A DNA stretch of 64,000 bases from Haemonchus contortus (Eukaryota > Nematoda > Chromadorea > Rhabditida > Trichostrongylidae). Of the stretch, positions 24,500-36,533 are shown piece by piece. Within the stretch, counting starts at the first letter, position 1. Each line of letters starts with the position of its first letter. The DNA is taken from positions 179,369-243,368 of the forward strand of contig LS997563.1 in the NCBI GenBank assembly GCA_000469685.2. Direction: 5' to 3'. Made by a program: the position numbers and the translations under genes. Below the pieces are notes generated by a model. The model was not told the origin of the DNA and made no database searches. It saw only the letters and a list, made by a program, of their open reading frames with translations.

Positions 24500-25110
24500 T
24501 ATCTTCATGTATTCTCATAATCGTGATCTTAATGAGGTTGGATATTTCGTTAGAATGCATTGAAAAACAAAACACGGAAGATGGAACTGGAAGAAGACTG
24601 CGAGAGAAAAACTTGAGCTCCAAGACTGTCCTGTTAAATGAAATTGGTTTTGTGTCCAGACTTAGGAACTCTAAGTTTTGCATTATAGGACTTCGAACAA
24701 ATACGGGACGGCGTATAAACCGTTTTAATCTAATGAGGGCCTTTACGAAAAAGATATAGAAGACAAATCGACAGTTTATACCTCTGCCCTCCAAAGCTAA
24801 AAGTTGTCTGGTCTTGAAACGTTCTTGCGTGAGCAATTTTTGTTCTTTACTATCCCAGAGGATATCTACGGCAAGGCTCTTTTCTGATAGGGCGATTAGT
24901 GTTCACGTGTTCATATTCTTTCGCTAGAAAATGTGCATATTCTTTCGCTAGAAAATCAGCAAAAAGTATTGTTCAGATATGGTACAGACACTAGAGAACG
25001 AAATTCAACTTTTCGCTGTAGCCAAAAAGATAAGCGATAAAGCTTTCGAGCGTCAATCAGCCCAACTTTTGATGGTAAGATGCTTCCCCGCATTTGACCT
25101 CTGGCTTGTA
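24500..25110. other. Unassigned sequence
   Basis: Short frames only (24477-24836 minus, 24979-25230 plus). A 23-bp motif ATATTCTTTCGCTAGAAAAT occurs twice in a row at about 24915-24957. Confidence 0.4.
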
Positions 25111-25118
25111 CATCGGAA

Positions 25119-25229
25119 GGGTTATACAAGCCATTTCGAAGGATCAGGGTTATACAAGCCATTTCGAAGCTTCATGGTTGTACAGGCCATTTCGAAGCTT
25201 CAGGGTTGTACAAGCCATTTCGATGCTTA
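25119..25229. repeat. Short tandem repeat, four units of 27-28 bp
   Basis: Unit GGTTATACAAGCCATTTCGA plus 7-8 bases, repeated four times with small changes (GGTTGTACAGGCCATTTCGA and similar). Confidence 0.85.
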
Positions 25230-25270
25230 GGCGACCTCTGAAACGATTTACGGAAGACAGCTGATGTTCA

Positions 25271-25930
25271 AGCCAACTATTTTATCCTCCTGAACGAGTC
25301 TGGTACCAGCTTAACGACCCCAGCGAAATGGAAGGCCCGGCTGGCTGGCCTAGGAGGATATTGATCGAGATTCGATCTTTGGAGCATGTTTGTAATAAAG
25401 TGTCATTCCACTTTACACATAACTACAGGTTACTTTTTCAAAATTTGAATCACGAATTCCACGGCTGAATATGAGAGACAATTATTCATATTGAATGCCT
25501 CGGGAAAACGAGAAGGATGCGTTTGCTATGCTCACAAATAATTCTTTGCTCCTTTTTGTTTGTAAAGCAGTGAACAGAAGTGCTATACAGGTAGAGAGTC
25601 ATATGCTCAAATGGTACTCTGTCAAATCATTCGAGCTTTCACATAACGATAACCATCATGTGGTGCCGACGGCGGTAAAATACTATTTTGACTCTTGCCA
25701 TGATGTCAAAGCTAATGTACTCCGAATAGTAATTTATTATGTATTTTGATGTGTCTGTTCAAGACATAGCACTCTGCCCACCATTCATCACAACACCTCT
25801 TTATCTGCTATAGTTTTCTGTGAGAGTGAATTTTTGCAAATTTATCATTTCATGACTCCGAAGCGTAGAGGGAATCCTGTCATTTGTCGGTTAATTGGTA
25901 CCAGACCCGTCTGGGAGGATAAAAGCTGTA
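25271..25930. mobile_element. Candidate non-autonomous element with inverted ends
   Basis: TTTTATCCTCCTGAACGAGT...GGTACCA at 25271-25303 is nearly the reverse complement of TGGTACCAGACCCGTCTGGG...ATAAAA at 25895-25925. The interior is AT-rich with one 84-codon frame (25495-25749) of no known family. Confidence 0.4.
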
Positions 25931-26663
25931 CGTTGGATGGCCCTCTCAGGTTATTGTGAAGGCTACATACTCATTCAATACGCCACTACGATTTTAATTG
26001 GAAGGGGGGGGGGGGCGTGGGCGCATCGTGAATGCGTGGGCGCATCCATCAGACGGGATTGATTAGAGCCCTAAAACTTTATCTTTTATCCTTTAATGGA
26101 AATCCTGTCATTGATTGGTTTCCAGCATGGATTGGTCTTCCCTCTCCATCTATTACTTTACCTTCTTGCTTTATAAACCATGAGCTACAAAGCTTGATTT
26201 TTATCTCGCCCTATGTCTTACAAGGCGGCCACGCACGCTATTGCGTGCGCTAGGAGCTCTAGCCATGAGGGACGGAGCTTCTGGAAAATGATGGCAGCTG
26301 CAGAAGTTTTGGGGCACTTCTGTAGCGGCCATCATTTTTTTGGGATGTGAAATGGGGCTGTGTGTGGCCATGAAGACTACTCCGATGTATCCAAATCAAA
26401 TAGATCTGCAGTTCATTTAGTCGAAGAAATCCTGTGTAGTTTGCGCTGTGTATGGGCATGGACACTAACTTCGGAAGGAAAGCCCCTCTGGGTAGTTGTA
26501 GGGATTTACACGTCTTTACATTTACATTTATACGCATTTGCTTTTGTGTAGAAGGGACTGCTGTATATGTGGAAGCATGGATACTCAATTCTAGAAAATT
26601 TTCAGCCTAATTTCTGAAAGAGTTTAATGGTATCTCCTAGTTGTGTACCTATGTAGTCAGGGT
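25931..26663. other. Unassigned sequence with G tract
   Basis: A run of 11 G lies near 26005-26016. Frames of 63-109 codons (26259-26588 minus) have no recognised domain. Confidence 0.35.
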
Positions 26664-27900
26664 TAGTGTGAAGGACTGATGTATAAATTTTTGATTTCAG
26701 CCCCCCCCCCCCTCTTTGCTGACCCCACATGCTTTAGACTTCGAACCACATTACTTCTATTACCTCCAGACACCTTTCCGCCTTCTAAAACGCATCTGAA
26801 AGAACTTAAGAATTTTGATGCAAGACCCGCCCACTTCAGTGCCGATCCCCCCCCCCCCCGCTTCCGGGATCTGACCACATTTGTTCTACTACATCATGCC
26901 ACTTTTTTCTCGCATGCCAGAACATTTCTGAATAGAGTTATAAATTTTTGATCTAGGCCCCGCCCACTTTAGCGCCAACCCCGCCCACTTCTGGGATTTG
27001 ACCACACTTGTTCTTTTACACTTGAATACCTTTTTGCCGCATCCCGGAGCGTTTCTGAATAGAGTTATGAAATTTTGATCTCGACCTCGCCCACCTTAGT
27101 GCCAACTCCGCCCACTTCTGGGATTTGACCACATTTGTTCTTTTACACCTTAATGACTTTTGCCGCATCCCAGAACGTTTCTGAATAGAGTTATAAATTT
27201 TTGATCTAGGCCCCGCCCACTTTAGCGCCAACCCCGCCCACTTCTGGGATTTGACCACACTTGTTCTTTTACACCTGAATACCTTTTTGCCGCATCCCGG
27301 AGCGTTTCTGAATAGAGTTATGAAATTTTGATCTCGACCTCGCCCACCTTAGTGCCCCAACTCCGCCCACTTCTGGGATTTGACCACATTTGTTCTTTTA
27401 CACCTTAATAACTTTTGCCGCATCCCAGAACGTTTCTGAATAGAGTTATAAATTTTTGATCTAGGCCCCGCCCACTTCAGCGCCAACCCCGCCCACTTCT
27501 GGGATTTGACTACACTTGTTCTTTTACACCTGAATACCTTTTTGCCGCATCCCGGAGCGTTTCTTAATAGAGTTATAAATTTTTGATCTAGGCCCCGCCC
27601 ACTTTAGCGCCAACCCCGCCCACTTCTGGGATTTGACCACATTTGTTCTTTTACACCTTAATAACTTTTGCCGCATCCCAGAACGTTTCTGAATAGAGTT
27701 ATAAATTTTTGATCTAGGCCCCGCCCACTTTAGCGCCAACCCCGCCCACTTCTGGGATTTGACCACATTTGTTCTTTTACACCTTAATAACTTTTGCCGC
27801 ATCCCAGAACGTTTCTGAATAGAGTTATAAATTTTTAATCTAAGCCCCGCCCACTACAGTGCTAGTCCCACTTTTGGAATTGACCACATTTTTACATTAC
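26664..27900 (-). repeat. 125-bp tandem satellite (Helitron family 2)
   Basis: About nine to ten units of roughly 125 bp. Landmarks per unit: TTCTTTTACACCT, CCGCATCCCAGAACGTTTCT, GAATAGAGTTATAAATTTTT, and CCCCGCCCACTT twice. Starts recur near 27010, 27135, 27260, 27390, 27518, 27645 and 27770. Central units are nearly identical, the outer ones diverged, as for a homogenised array. Minus-strand frames of 80-92 codons are by-products of the period. It lies inside a family 2 Helitron whose 5' end is at 28451. Confidence 0.9.
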
Positions 27901-28451
27901 CACTAACCACTTTTTTCCCGCATTTTAGAACGTTTCCGAAAGAAGTTACACTCATTTTTGAAAAGCAAATTTCACCCTAACGCACGCCCCGCCCATCGTG
28001 GGCGGGCTTCGCTAAGCTTACGCATGCCCAGCACGCATAAAGCCTTGCTCACTCTTTTTATTTATTTTCCTGGCCCCGACGCTTTCATTGAATCGAGTTG
28101 TGAATCTCTGTGGGAAGTACCGCCCACTGCGAGAACGCTCCACCCACCGCCTTTAGTTTAATTTATTTTAGTTGTTGACCCATCACTCACCTTTGCACAT
28201 TTTTTTCCGACATCTGGACTGTTATGAGACCGAATGAGAGGAATCAGCCCATGACCCCACCCAATTCCGGCGCATGCCCCGCCCCTTGGGGGAGGAGCTC
28301 TGCTGAGTCCACGTGTGCTCTGATGGTCTTGCCCTATGCTCGACCCATTCCAAACTTGACCCGACCTCTCCAGGCGTTCCTTCAGGTAGTATCGAATTTC
28401 GTGACAGACAGACAGACACTCTATTTCGAGCTCTCTATAATATAGTAAGGA
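27901..28451 (-). mobile_element. Helitron family 2, 5' part
   Basis: Read on the minus strand it begins TCCTTACTATATTATAGAGA after an A at 28451, followed by TGTCTGTCTGTCTGTC, a classic animal Helitron 5' end. It continues through GGCGGGGCATGCGCC and the single-arm version of the palindrome at 7941-8058 (GCGTGCTGGGCATGCGTAA, then GCGAAGCCCG) at about 28060-27985, and into the 125-bp array. Its 3' end below 26664 is not clear. Confidence 0.65.
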
Positions 28452-29640
28452 TCCTCGTTACAGGCGTGTTCAAAGAAGAACTTTGTGCCCCCCCCCCCTT
28501 TCCCTTGTCTACTAACACATTATCATGTCATAATGTTGCCTTCTCGATTGAAAGACGGAAGTAATAAGCAACTGAACGTGATTTTCACTCGACCGGTCAA
28601 CTATCGATGACCGATTACTCCATTACGATTACTCCACCGTTGACCTGGGACTAAATTTTAAACTGAAATTTTTGCTCTTAATTTCATGTCCATATCAACT
28701 TTCTTTCTCTCCATTCAATTTTTAGATAGGGATTCTGAATGCGACCTAGCGCGTAACATTCAAGAGCACTGGTCTTCCTCGTCATTCACGGTACATAGAG
28801 CTTTCACTAATATCAAGAGCCTCTCTTGCTCTGTCTGCAGTATTAAGGAATCCTCTTCGAGATCGTTCTAATGGGTTCTTTTTCCCCTCAATCCCGTTAA
28901 TAATCACTCGCGATAGATTGGAAAAAGTAATCAATTGATTTGAACAAGACGGCGCACTCCATGGACCAGCATTGTTCTACCATAGAATATTTGAATCAAG
29001 GTTGCGGAACTTCTACCCGATTTCCGACGTTCGCTTTGCGGGGAATCCTTTTCAGTTGTCTCGCGGCTTCAAATTGCGATTACCGCGCTCAACTCATCTT
29101 CCGGCCAATCGATAGGACATCATATTTTCTGTTGAGTGTCTTACTTTTTTGATTGGTTTTGGCTGTTTCTTTCTGTTTCTATTTGAATTTTATGTCTATC
29201 GGGCTGGCAAGCGCGACGCAGTGTTCGGGGAGAAGATACCGCACCCTTTGAACTATAATGTTTATGGAGGTCTCTACTATCTCAAAACTAGCTGGAACTC
29301 TGCCTGTCATTGCTGCTCTAAAATTCGTAGATTCAACCTTGTTACTAATAGTCGTGCTTCAGAATTCTTTCAAAATTCTTTTTTCAGAACATCAAGAAAC
29401 GGATCATGGATTCGGGGTAAGTAGATGTCATACGGTCGTCATGTTTTATCGAGTTACCTCTCGAGCTACTTTTTTCGTGTGTTGGCTTTTAAAGTCTGTT
29501 CAATTTAGGAGGCGGTTCAGCACGGTGACACAACTTGATCCCGAAACTCTAGAAACGGTGAAGAAAAAATGTAGGTTTCCCAGTGATAGTAACACCTGAA
29601 TGCTTGTAATTATGTAAATGGCGTGCGACTCTAGCGAAGT
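28452..29640. other. Unassigned region with several overlapping frames
   Basis: Plus frames at 28686-28871, 28940-29152, 29149-29424 (91 codons) and 29258-29599 (113 codons). I tested these as KCC N-terminal exons and found no convincing match. A C tract lies near 28487-28498. Confidence 0.3.
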
Positions 29641-29649
29641 TCACTTTCG

Positions 29650-30420
29650 CTTTTTAACCATCATGAGAATATTGTGTAGGTGGGTAGGTAGGAGGGATAG
29701 GCTAGGTCAATGGTCCTCATGAAACTGGGTGTATAGTACACTAAAGATTTGGCGGATGGCCTCAAATGTATCATTGAGCACCAGCTCGCAAATTTCATCT
29801 TTTTAAAGCGCAGCAGCGAACCTAGATGGAATGCGAATGTCCATTGAGCCTCATTCATATTTCGTGCACACTGAATGACAATAGATCAGGTTCTAGCTTG
29901 AGAACTGGTCAGGTCGGGAGATCCAGCGGTGACCAAGAAATAAAAATCACAGCCTAAATTAGCCTCAGCTGCCCAACGTAGGTGTAGCGCGCGCCTACAC
30001 CTACGTTGGTCAGCTGACGGCTGACGTTGATGTCTCAGTGAAAACGAATTGAAGTCAAATCATCAGATAGCTCCGAGACTGATGTAAAGTCATTTGGAAA
30101 ATTAGCCGAAACAAACGAATCCAGTGATGTATGCCGCCTACCACGAGCAATAAGTAATTAGTATGAGAGTCCACCACAAAGTCCCCGATTCTTTTTACTA
30201 TGGCACTCCGTGGAAGCCTATTCCGCAAAATCCGATCACTATGCAATGCCTTAATGGATCCAAGCGATGCGTTTGTCTCGACATTAAAGTCTCCAGTGTA
30301 AGCAATGACTACCAAAGTCTGAGTCTGGGTCTTCCTTTTAGCGAATACCTCTCATTAGAAGATTTTGTGGTCAGAGAAGAACGAAAGTATTAAGCGTCGA
30401 TGGATTAGATCTCAGATACT
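29650..30420 (-). mobile_element. Probable LINE endonuclease remnant
   Basis: The minus frame 30315-30055 starts VVIAYTGDFNVETNASLG, the GDFN block of AP-type LINE endonucleases. The downstream minus strand (29860-29740) can be read as KDEICELVLNDTFEAIRQIF but is not clearly LINE. No reverse transcriptase is attached. Confidence 0.45.
29973..30009. repeat. Perfect short palindrome
   Basis: 15-bp arms CCAACGTAGGTGTAG / CTACACCTACGTTGG around CGCGCGC. A further AGCTG / CAGCT pairing outside extends it with one mismatch. Confidence 0.9.
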
Positions 30421-30732
30421 CTACAATGCAGGCTCGGCACCAATATCCGCTACACTCTCTCTTATCAAAACAAGACTATGTACTCAAGAAATTGTTGAAT
30501 AATATAGGCGATTACAGCTGGAGGAGTTGACTCTATCGGTGAAGAATCGACCAGCGATCATAAAATGACGCGAAAATTCACTGCCACTCTAGGACATCTG
30601 GCTCTCTACAAAGCGTCGGACGAGGATGGACAACCAGCGTCCTTCATTTCCGGTTACACCACGCCCGGTCCGAAAGAGCGCGCAAGCAGTAATCACAAAA
30701 AGGTGATTTTTGGGCAACTTAATAAGTTATAA
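30421..30732. other. No gene recognised
   Basis: Spacer between LINE debris and Helitron copy C. No domain or repeat is seen. Confidence 0.4.
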
Positions 30733-32223
30733 TCCTAGCCTACTATATATAACGCGCTAAGTGTGTCTGTTGGTTTGTCTGTCTGTGCGTGTGTGTGTGT
30801 GTGTTTGACCGGAAATTCATAACTCCGGTTCCCGTTGACCTAGAGAGTTCAAATTTGGTAGGAGTACAGGCGGCAGGATAGGAACACTAATGGTGGGTGG
30901 CGCGACCGGACTGCGCCCACAGGGGGCGGGGTTTGTGCGAAATAAGTGTGTGGGCGGAAAGTCATAACTTCTGTCCCCGAGGACCTAAAGCGCTCAAACT
31001 CGGTAGGAGTACCTAAGATAGGATGGGAACGCTTATAATGGGTGGCAGGATTGCGCTCCGCCCACAATGGGCGGGGTTTGGGCAAAAATTCATGACTCCT
31101 GTCCCTGTGGACCTAAGGCGCTCAAATTTGGTAGGAGTGTAGGCTGCAGCATGAGAACACTCATGGTGGATTTCGGGGCCGGACTCCACCCACAGGGGGC
31201 GGGGTTTGTGCGGAAAATCATAACTGCAGTTCCCGTGGTTCTAGAGCGTCGAAATTTGGGTAGGAGTACCCAAGATAGGATGGGAACGCTTATAATGGGT
31301 AGCAGGATCGAGCTCCGCCCACAAGGGGCGGAGTTTGTGTGAAAGACTTAAACTTGGACCTAGAGCATTCAACTTTGGTAGGAGAACAGGCGGCATGATG
31401 AGAACACTCATATTGGGTGGCGGGGCCGGACTCCACCTACAGGGGGCGGAGTTTGTGCGGAAAATCATAACTGCAGTCCCCGTGGACCTAGAGCGTTCAA
31501 ATTTGGTAGGAGTACAGGCGGCAGGATGGTAACAATTATGGTGGGTAGCAAAACCGGACTCCGCCCACAAGGGGCGAGGCTTGGACAGAAATTCATAACT
31601 CCTGTCCCTGCGAACCTAGAAAGTTCAAATTTGGCATGAGCACAGGCGGCGGGATGGGAACACTTATGCTGGGTGGCAGGACCGGACTCCGTCCACAATG
31701 GGCGGGGTTCGAGCGGAAAATCATAACTCCTCCACGGGCGAGGCTTGCAGAGAAATGTCAAAATGGACCTAGAGCGACTAAACTTGGTAGGAATACAAGA
31801 GGCAGGATATGAACACTGATGATAGGATGCAAGACTAAATTCCATCCCAAAGGGCTGGGTGTGAATGGATACCGTTAGTTCGGACCCAGACCGTTGAAAC
31901 TTGGAGGCCCAGGGAGTTGGTTGGGAACATTGATGGTAGCTAACATAGTAGAATCAGCCACGATGAAGTTCTCTGAATACTTTTTTTGTTGAATAAGCGC
32001 CTTTGTGATATTATGCGATGTTCCATTCGGACACAGCGAAGATGGCTTACAGAAAGAATCACTCTTAATTCGAAGCTAATATGAGGGTGTAGAGCTTTCA
32101 AAGAAAAAGAATCCGAAGTGTTATTTACGCATAGCAAATTTCTCATAAGGAGGAGCGCCCGGCGTAGCCGGGCGAACCCGTAAGAAGGAGGGAAGCCCGG
32201 CGTTAGCTGGGCGGCCCGACTGG
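30733..32223 (+). mobile_element. Helitron-like element, family 1, copy C
   Basis: Starts TCCTAGCCTACTATATATAA after an A, then GCTAAGTGTGTCTGTTGG and a (TG)n stretch. It holds the longest tandem array of family 1 (30816-31780), then a short unique part ending TAATATGAGGGTGTAGAGC and the paired 3' hairpins (CCCGGCGTAGCCGGG and GGCGTTAGCTGGGC), finishing CGACTGG before T at 32223. The long middle unique part of copies A and B is mostly missing. No protein is encoded. Confidence 0.8.
30816..31780 (+). repeat. Tandem array of about 128-bp units within Helitron copy C
   Basis: Seven to eight units. Each starts TTCATAACTCC or ATCATAACTGC, followed by GTGGACCTAGAGCGTTCAAA, TTGGTAGGAGTACAGG, GGTGGC, CTCCGCCCACA and GGGGCGGGGTTTG. 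Starts near 30816, 30961, 31089, 31218, 31340 (partial), 31465, 31591 and 31720 give periods of 121-144 bp. The paired CCGCCC / GGGCGGGG boxes can fold back on themselves in each unit. Confidence 0.9.
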
Positions 32224-32485
32224 TTAAAGTTTAAGCGCAATTCACGGATAGGCATAGCTGAGTTCCAATCCCTCGCTAATTGCAGTCACGTCTTTGTGCT
32301 CTTACCTAACCCGTTTCATCTGAGAATAATTTACGGAAATTATTCTAGCTGAACAAGCTGTTTTACTGGTTTCTTATTACTTGTTTACAATTGCTCGGTA
32401 GAGCCATATAGCATGGAACTGGCAATATTAGTGGAATTTATCATACTGCGGACTACGGAAATGTTTGCAGAAGTTGTTTTTACAA
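32224..32485. other. Spacer between two Helitron copies
   Basis: AT-rich, no reading frame of note. Confidence 0.4.
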
Positions 32486-33461
32486 TCCTACTACATAACA
32501 CGCTAGGTGGGACTGTTGGTTTGTCGGTGTGGTGTGTGTATGTGTGTGTATGTGTGTATGTGTATGTATGTGCGTCGGTGTGCGTGTTTGACCGGAAATT
32601 CATAACTCCTGTTCCCATGGGCCTAGAACGTTCAAGAGCGTTGAGGGATTTTAGTTTTCGTTATAACTGTGGAACTTCGACGTTTTAATAAGTGATGCAG
32701 GATATGGCGGGGTCGTAAATACTCGGTGACAAGAGACGATAATAACTGATAAGAGAAGATAAGGGACCTAAGAGAGGCCACCTACCGATCAAAACCCCAA
32801 CGTCCTCGGTATTAACGATGTAGGCCGTTCAGTATGTTTCATTCGATAATACAGGATGCTAGAGTAGGGTGGTAAAAGTGAGAAATGAATGCAGTGATAG
32901 GGACTCATTGGCGGTACTACGATGAGCAGATGAGGATTCTGTTCATTTCTTGCTATTAGATTGCGACTACCCATCAAGGTTTGTGATTCAATGAACGATC
33001 CTCTTCGCTCGATATCATTTGCAACAAGACTTACCGGCCGCCAGCGAAAATTCTTAAATTTTACTTTTAAATATTTTAAATAATAATTCTTAATGAATTA
33101 ACTGACAGTGAATTCTTAACTGATGGTACTTCAGTAACGAGAAGGGTCCATTGATGACGTTGTCTGATAATTATGTTCTCATGCTCGAAACATTTGTAAG
33201 TACCGCCCAAGACTTTACCTGGCATTTATTCCTAAGAAAAAGAGCAGAAGATCGACGGTTCCTATAAAAGGCGTAAGCGCCGACATACAATGAATACCAT
33301 TTGCATTGTTCTGTTAGTCCTGTGTCAAACTTCGTGTACAAGAAACAATTATTTGTTTCGAAGAAAGAGTGGAGAGAGCCTGTTGAAACAAAGTTGTAGC
33401 CGCTTGCTACAACTTTGTCAAAAAAGGTAGGAAGTCTGCATTAGCCGGGTGAGCCAACTGC
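32486..33461 (+). mobile_element. Helitron-like element, family 1, copy D (diverged)
   Basis: Starts TCCTACTACATAACACGCTA after an A, then GTTGGTTTGTCGGTGTGGTG, one partial tandem unit (32595-32640), and the family middle segment (GTTCATTTCTTGCTATTA near 32940). The 3' region holds a perfect hairpin ACAAAGTTGTAGC / GCTACAACTTTGT at 33388-33418 and a weakened terminal hairpin, ending near CAACTGC instead of CTGG. Confidence 0.65.
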
Positions 33462-33979
33462 ATAGCGTGGTTCGAAGGAGGTCTGTGACTCTATTCGATC
33501 TAGGGCAAAAGCGACGCTATGCGCTAAGTACGACACCCTGAGGAGCGAGCAACACGGCAATGAGGTCAGCTCTTCTAATAACCACCACTACGTAGCTAGG
33601 ACCACTCAGCAAGTGAACGATTCGCGAAATCAGGCACGGAACTGTTATACTCGGCACATTATTATCGGGAAAAGCTCTGGATTTCCTCAGCCTCGGGTCA
33701 TCGTTTTCAATCGCCCAAGGGATTGGATCTTCCACGTATCGCCAGGCGGTAACAGGGCTCCTTCGTCTGAGAAATCAGCTTAGAAAGAGTGCAGTGCGCG
33801 AAGAGCCCCAGCGTACTAGCACAGAATCTATGCTAGCGCCTATTCCATTTCCATGTTCCTTCTAACATGAAACAGAACGTTCGATCATACAAGACATAAA
33901 ATTTCGAGTGCTCTCATCAGAAGCATTTGATATTCAAAAGGCATGGTAGTGAAAGGTTCTCAAACCAGACGAACGAACA
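33462..33979. other. Unassigned sequence before the Penelope-like element
   Basis: One minus frame of 72 codons (33517-33735) without a known domain. May include the decayed upstream part of the retroelement. Confidence 0.3.
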
Positions 33980-35730
33980 ATGGGATGGTTTGCGAGAGGT
34001 ACGAAAACGCGTAGCACATTGGCGAAGATCACTCTCTTCAGATCAAGACTCTTAGGTTGTCCAACGGAGGTGAAAAGTCAGCAAATGTCAGTGATTATAA
34101 AATTAGACCCATTATCAGCTGTGCAGGAGGACCAACGGACCGTATTTTCTGGTTCCTCAACAAAATTGTTGGTCAACTACTCCGATATGTTCCCTCACAT
34201 TCGCCAAACACCAATGAATTTCTTGATCGCCTGTGTTCCTGTGGGCTTCAAGAAAATTGCATAGTAGAGTCATTTGATGTAACTGCGCTTTATACGAACG
34301 TCAACAACAACGAAGCTCTCCAAGCGGTCTCCGAAATGCTGGACGACCATGAAACAGAAATTATAACGATTGAGCAAGGTTTATATTATGGCTCTGATCA
34401 AGGAATGCCTTAAATGTAATATTTTCAAATGGAGCGGGCAGTACTTCTCCCAAAAGCGAAGACTTGCTATGGGTCAGCGTCTAGCACCGGTCTTAGCTAT
34501 CCGCTTTATGAGAAAGATAGAAAGGCCAGTTATAGCGCGCATGCCCATTATGTACTGTCGGTACATTGATGACTGCTGCGTGATTACATCAACGCAGCAA
34601 GAGATGGATGTATTGTTTGGCATTCTCAACCGACAGTCACAATACTTTAGGTTCACGAGAGAGATTCCGCCCAAAGATCCTTATCTGAACACGCAGATAA
34701 AGAACTTAGCTGGAAGGTATCATGTGAAGGGGTATCGGAAAAACAGCTCTAAGAACATCTTACTCCACGCGAAGTCTGTTCATCCCAAAGCTATGAAACG
34801 TGCAGTAGTTCGTAACATGTACAGAACGGCTACAGAAATGTGTACAGGCGAGGTGGAACGAGAGGAGTCACGTCAGCTAGCATGCGAGATTGCAAAGTTG
34901 AATGGCCACGGGACACAACGCAGATGATAATGCTTAAGAGCTTAATCGCTGAAAAACGGTGATAATTTGATGCATCTCCGGCTTCCATTTATATCGGATA
35001 AATTCAGCGCAGAAATCCGACAATGCATTGCTCGAGAGGATCTGGCCAATGATGTTATCTTGGTAAACCTACCAACGGACAATACCAAACGCCATCTTAT
35101 CCGCCATAGACTTTATGATCGTGCACGTTCTACGAATAACTGCGTTATTTGTCCTCTCAAGAAAGACGGGGATTGCCCAGCGGGAGACAGTGTACCAACT
35201 TCAGTGCTCGGCCTGTGACGGAATATATATTGATGAGAGGGGAAGTATGTTAGGCATACGTGTCAAAGAACACCTAGCAGGTTAAAGGCGTGGAAGCCTC
35301 TTTACACCACTTGGGAAGCATCGACTAGAAGTAACGAAGGCAATGATTTTGATATTGAATGTAAAATCCTGGCGTACGAGAACGAGATCGGTGCTAGAAA
35401 GATCTTGGAAGCGTCACATATCCGCGAGAGAAATCTCGAACTGAACAACCGAAGTGAGTGCATCGCCATAACTCCGCGCAACTCTTGCCAAACGACGGTC
35501 AATGGTGTCTCATTGGTCCCTTGTTGTTCGCAGTATCGAGTGGGACGGCAGCGTTGGTGGAACCGCAGAAAGTTGGTTTCTCGGTTGGAATCTTTCGGCG
35601 TTCAAGTTTCTAGGAGCTGTTGCAACTGGGCTAGCGCGTTTGGGCGCTTGGGTAATCTACAGATTAGGAGCTTCGACCTGCTTTCAGGCCTTTAAAGACG
35701 ACGAGATAGTCGAAACGTCGACCAGATGAA
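33980..35730 (+). mobile_element. Penelope-like retroelement with RT and GIY-YIG-like domain, decayed
   Basis: Plus strand, in order: reverse transcriptase N-part KIRPIISCAGGPTDRIFWFL and VESFDVTALYTNVNNNEAL (34057-34400), a frameshift, then LAMGQRLAPVLAIRFMRKIE and the catalytic CRYIDDCCVITSTQQEM with both aspartates (34370-34927), then KSVHPKAMKRAVVRNMYRTA in the thumb. After a stop, DKFSAEIRQCIAREDLAND and NNCVICPLKKDGDCP (34967-35218), then on a shifted frame LQCSACDGIYIDERGSMLGI, a GIY-YIG motif with the final G replaced by D, and the tail YENEIGARKILEAS and LELNNRSECIAI (35370-35480). A 3' tail with KDDEIVETSTR ends near 35729. About three frameshifts or stops make it inactive. Confidence 0.85.
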
Positions 35731-35809
35731 GCGGTTTCTACCATAACAAACCTGTACGGCAAAAACAATGTCAAACATTAAGCAACATGTCCTGGTTTTA
35801 AAAAGACCG

Positions 35810-36533
35810 AACGTGGAATTGACGCCATTATTATTAGGGCCTCTATCCTTTCGAGAATTCTCGATGACTCCTATCAGTTTTATCAGTTCCTGGCCTGGCA
35901 CAAACCGTTCTCGATCCCGTCGCCACGAAAGCACCAATGTTCCGTAGTTAACACGAAGACAGCTCATCATCAGCCGGTATAAGTAGTTATGAGCTCCCTC
36001 CACCGAGTACCAACGATCCTGTCACATTTACATCACCTATTAAAATCCCAAGATTTCGTTATTAACAGAAATCAGGCATTAAAGATCTAGTGGCTCTAGT
36101 CTTCTATGGCATTTTATCAGCTCTTATCACATGTTATCGGTTCTTGGCAACATTCTTCCATACTAACTTCCCAACCCACACCACCTATCAAAGTGCCAAG
36201 GTTTCGCCGTTAACATGAAGGGCGTTGCATACCTAGTTGTTCTCGCCTTATATGGCTCGCGATCAGACCATATCAATTGGTATCAATCCCTGTCATCAAA
36301 CATTTGCGGTCCTATCCTGTGCATCTATCTGAGGCTCCTTATCAGTTTCTATATATTGTTGTCACTTCCTATCACATACCATTAGTGCTCACATCCTGAT
36401 ATCTATCTCTCTTCCAAAATTGAATGCCCTAGATCCGAAGGGACAGGAGTTATGTATGAATTTCCGGTCAGACAAACACACACAAACACACACAAACACA
36501 CCAACAGACACTTGGCCGATTATATAAGTAGGA
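35810..36533 (-). mobile_element. Helitron-like element, family 1, 5' half on minus strand
   Basis: On the minus strand it starts TCCTACTTATATAATCGGCC at 36533 after an A, then AAGTGTCTGTTGGTGTGT and the AATTCATACATAACTCCTGT start of one tandem unit, then the family middle segment (reverse of TTAACATGAAGG and CTAGTTGTTCTCGCCTT). The left limit near 35810 is approximate. Confidence 0.65.

Noticed and set aside
27016..27802. Minus-strand frames of 80-92 codons with repeated RTNVVKSQKWAGLALKW
   Set aside because: By-products of the 125-bp satellite period, not a repeat protein.
29149..29599. Frames tested as the missing KCC N-terminal exon
   Set aside because: No alignment to the family's N-terminal block just before TM1, and splice phases do not decide a join to 36989.
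30816..31780. CRISPR-like array
   Set aside because: Units are directly adjacent with no unique spacers, and the DNA is eukaryotic.
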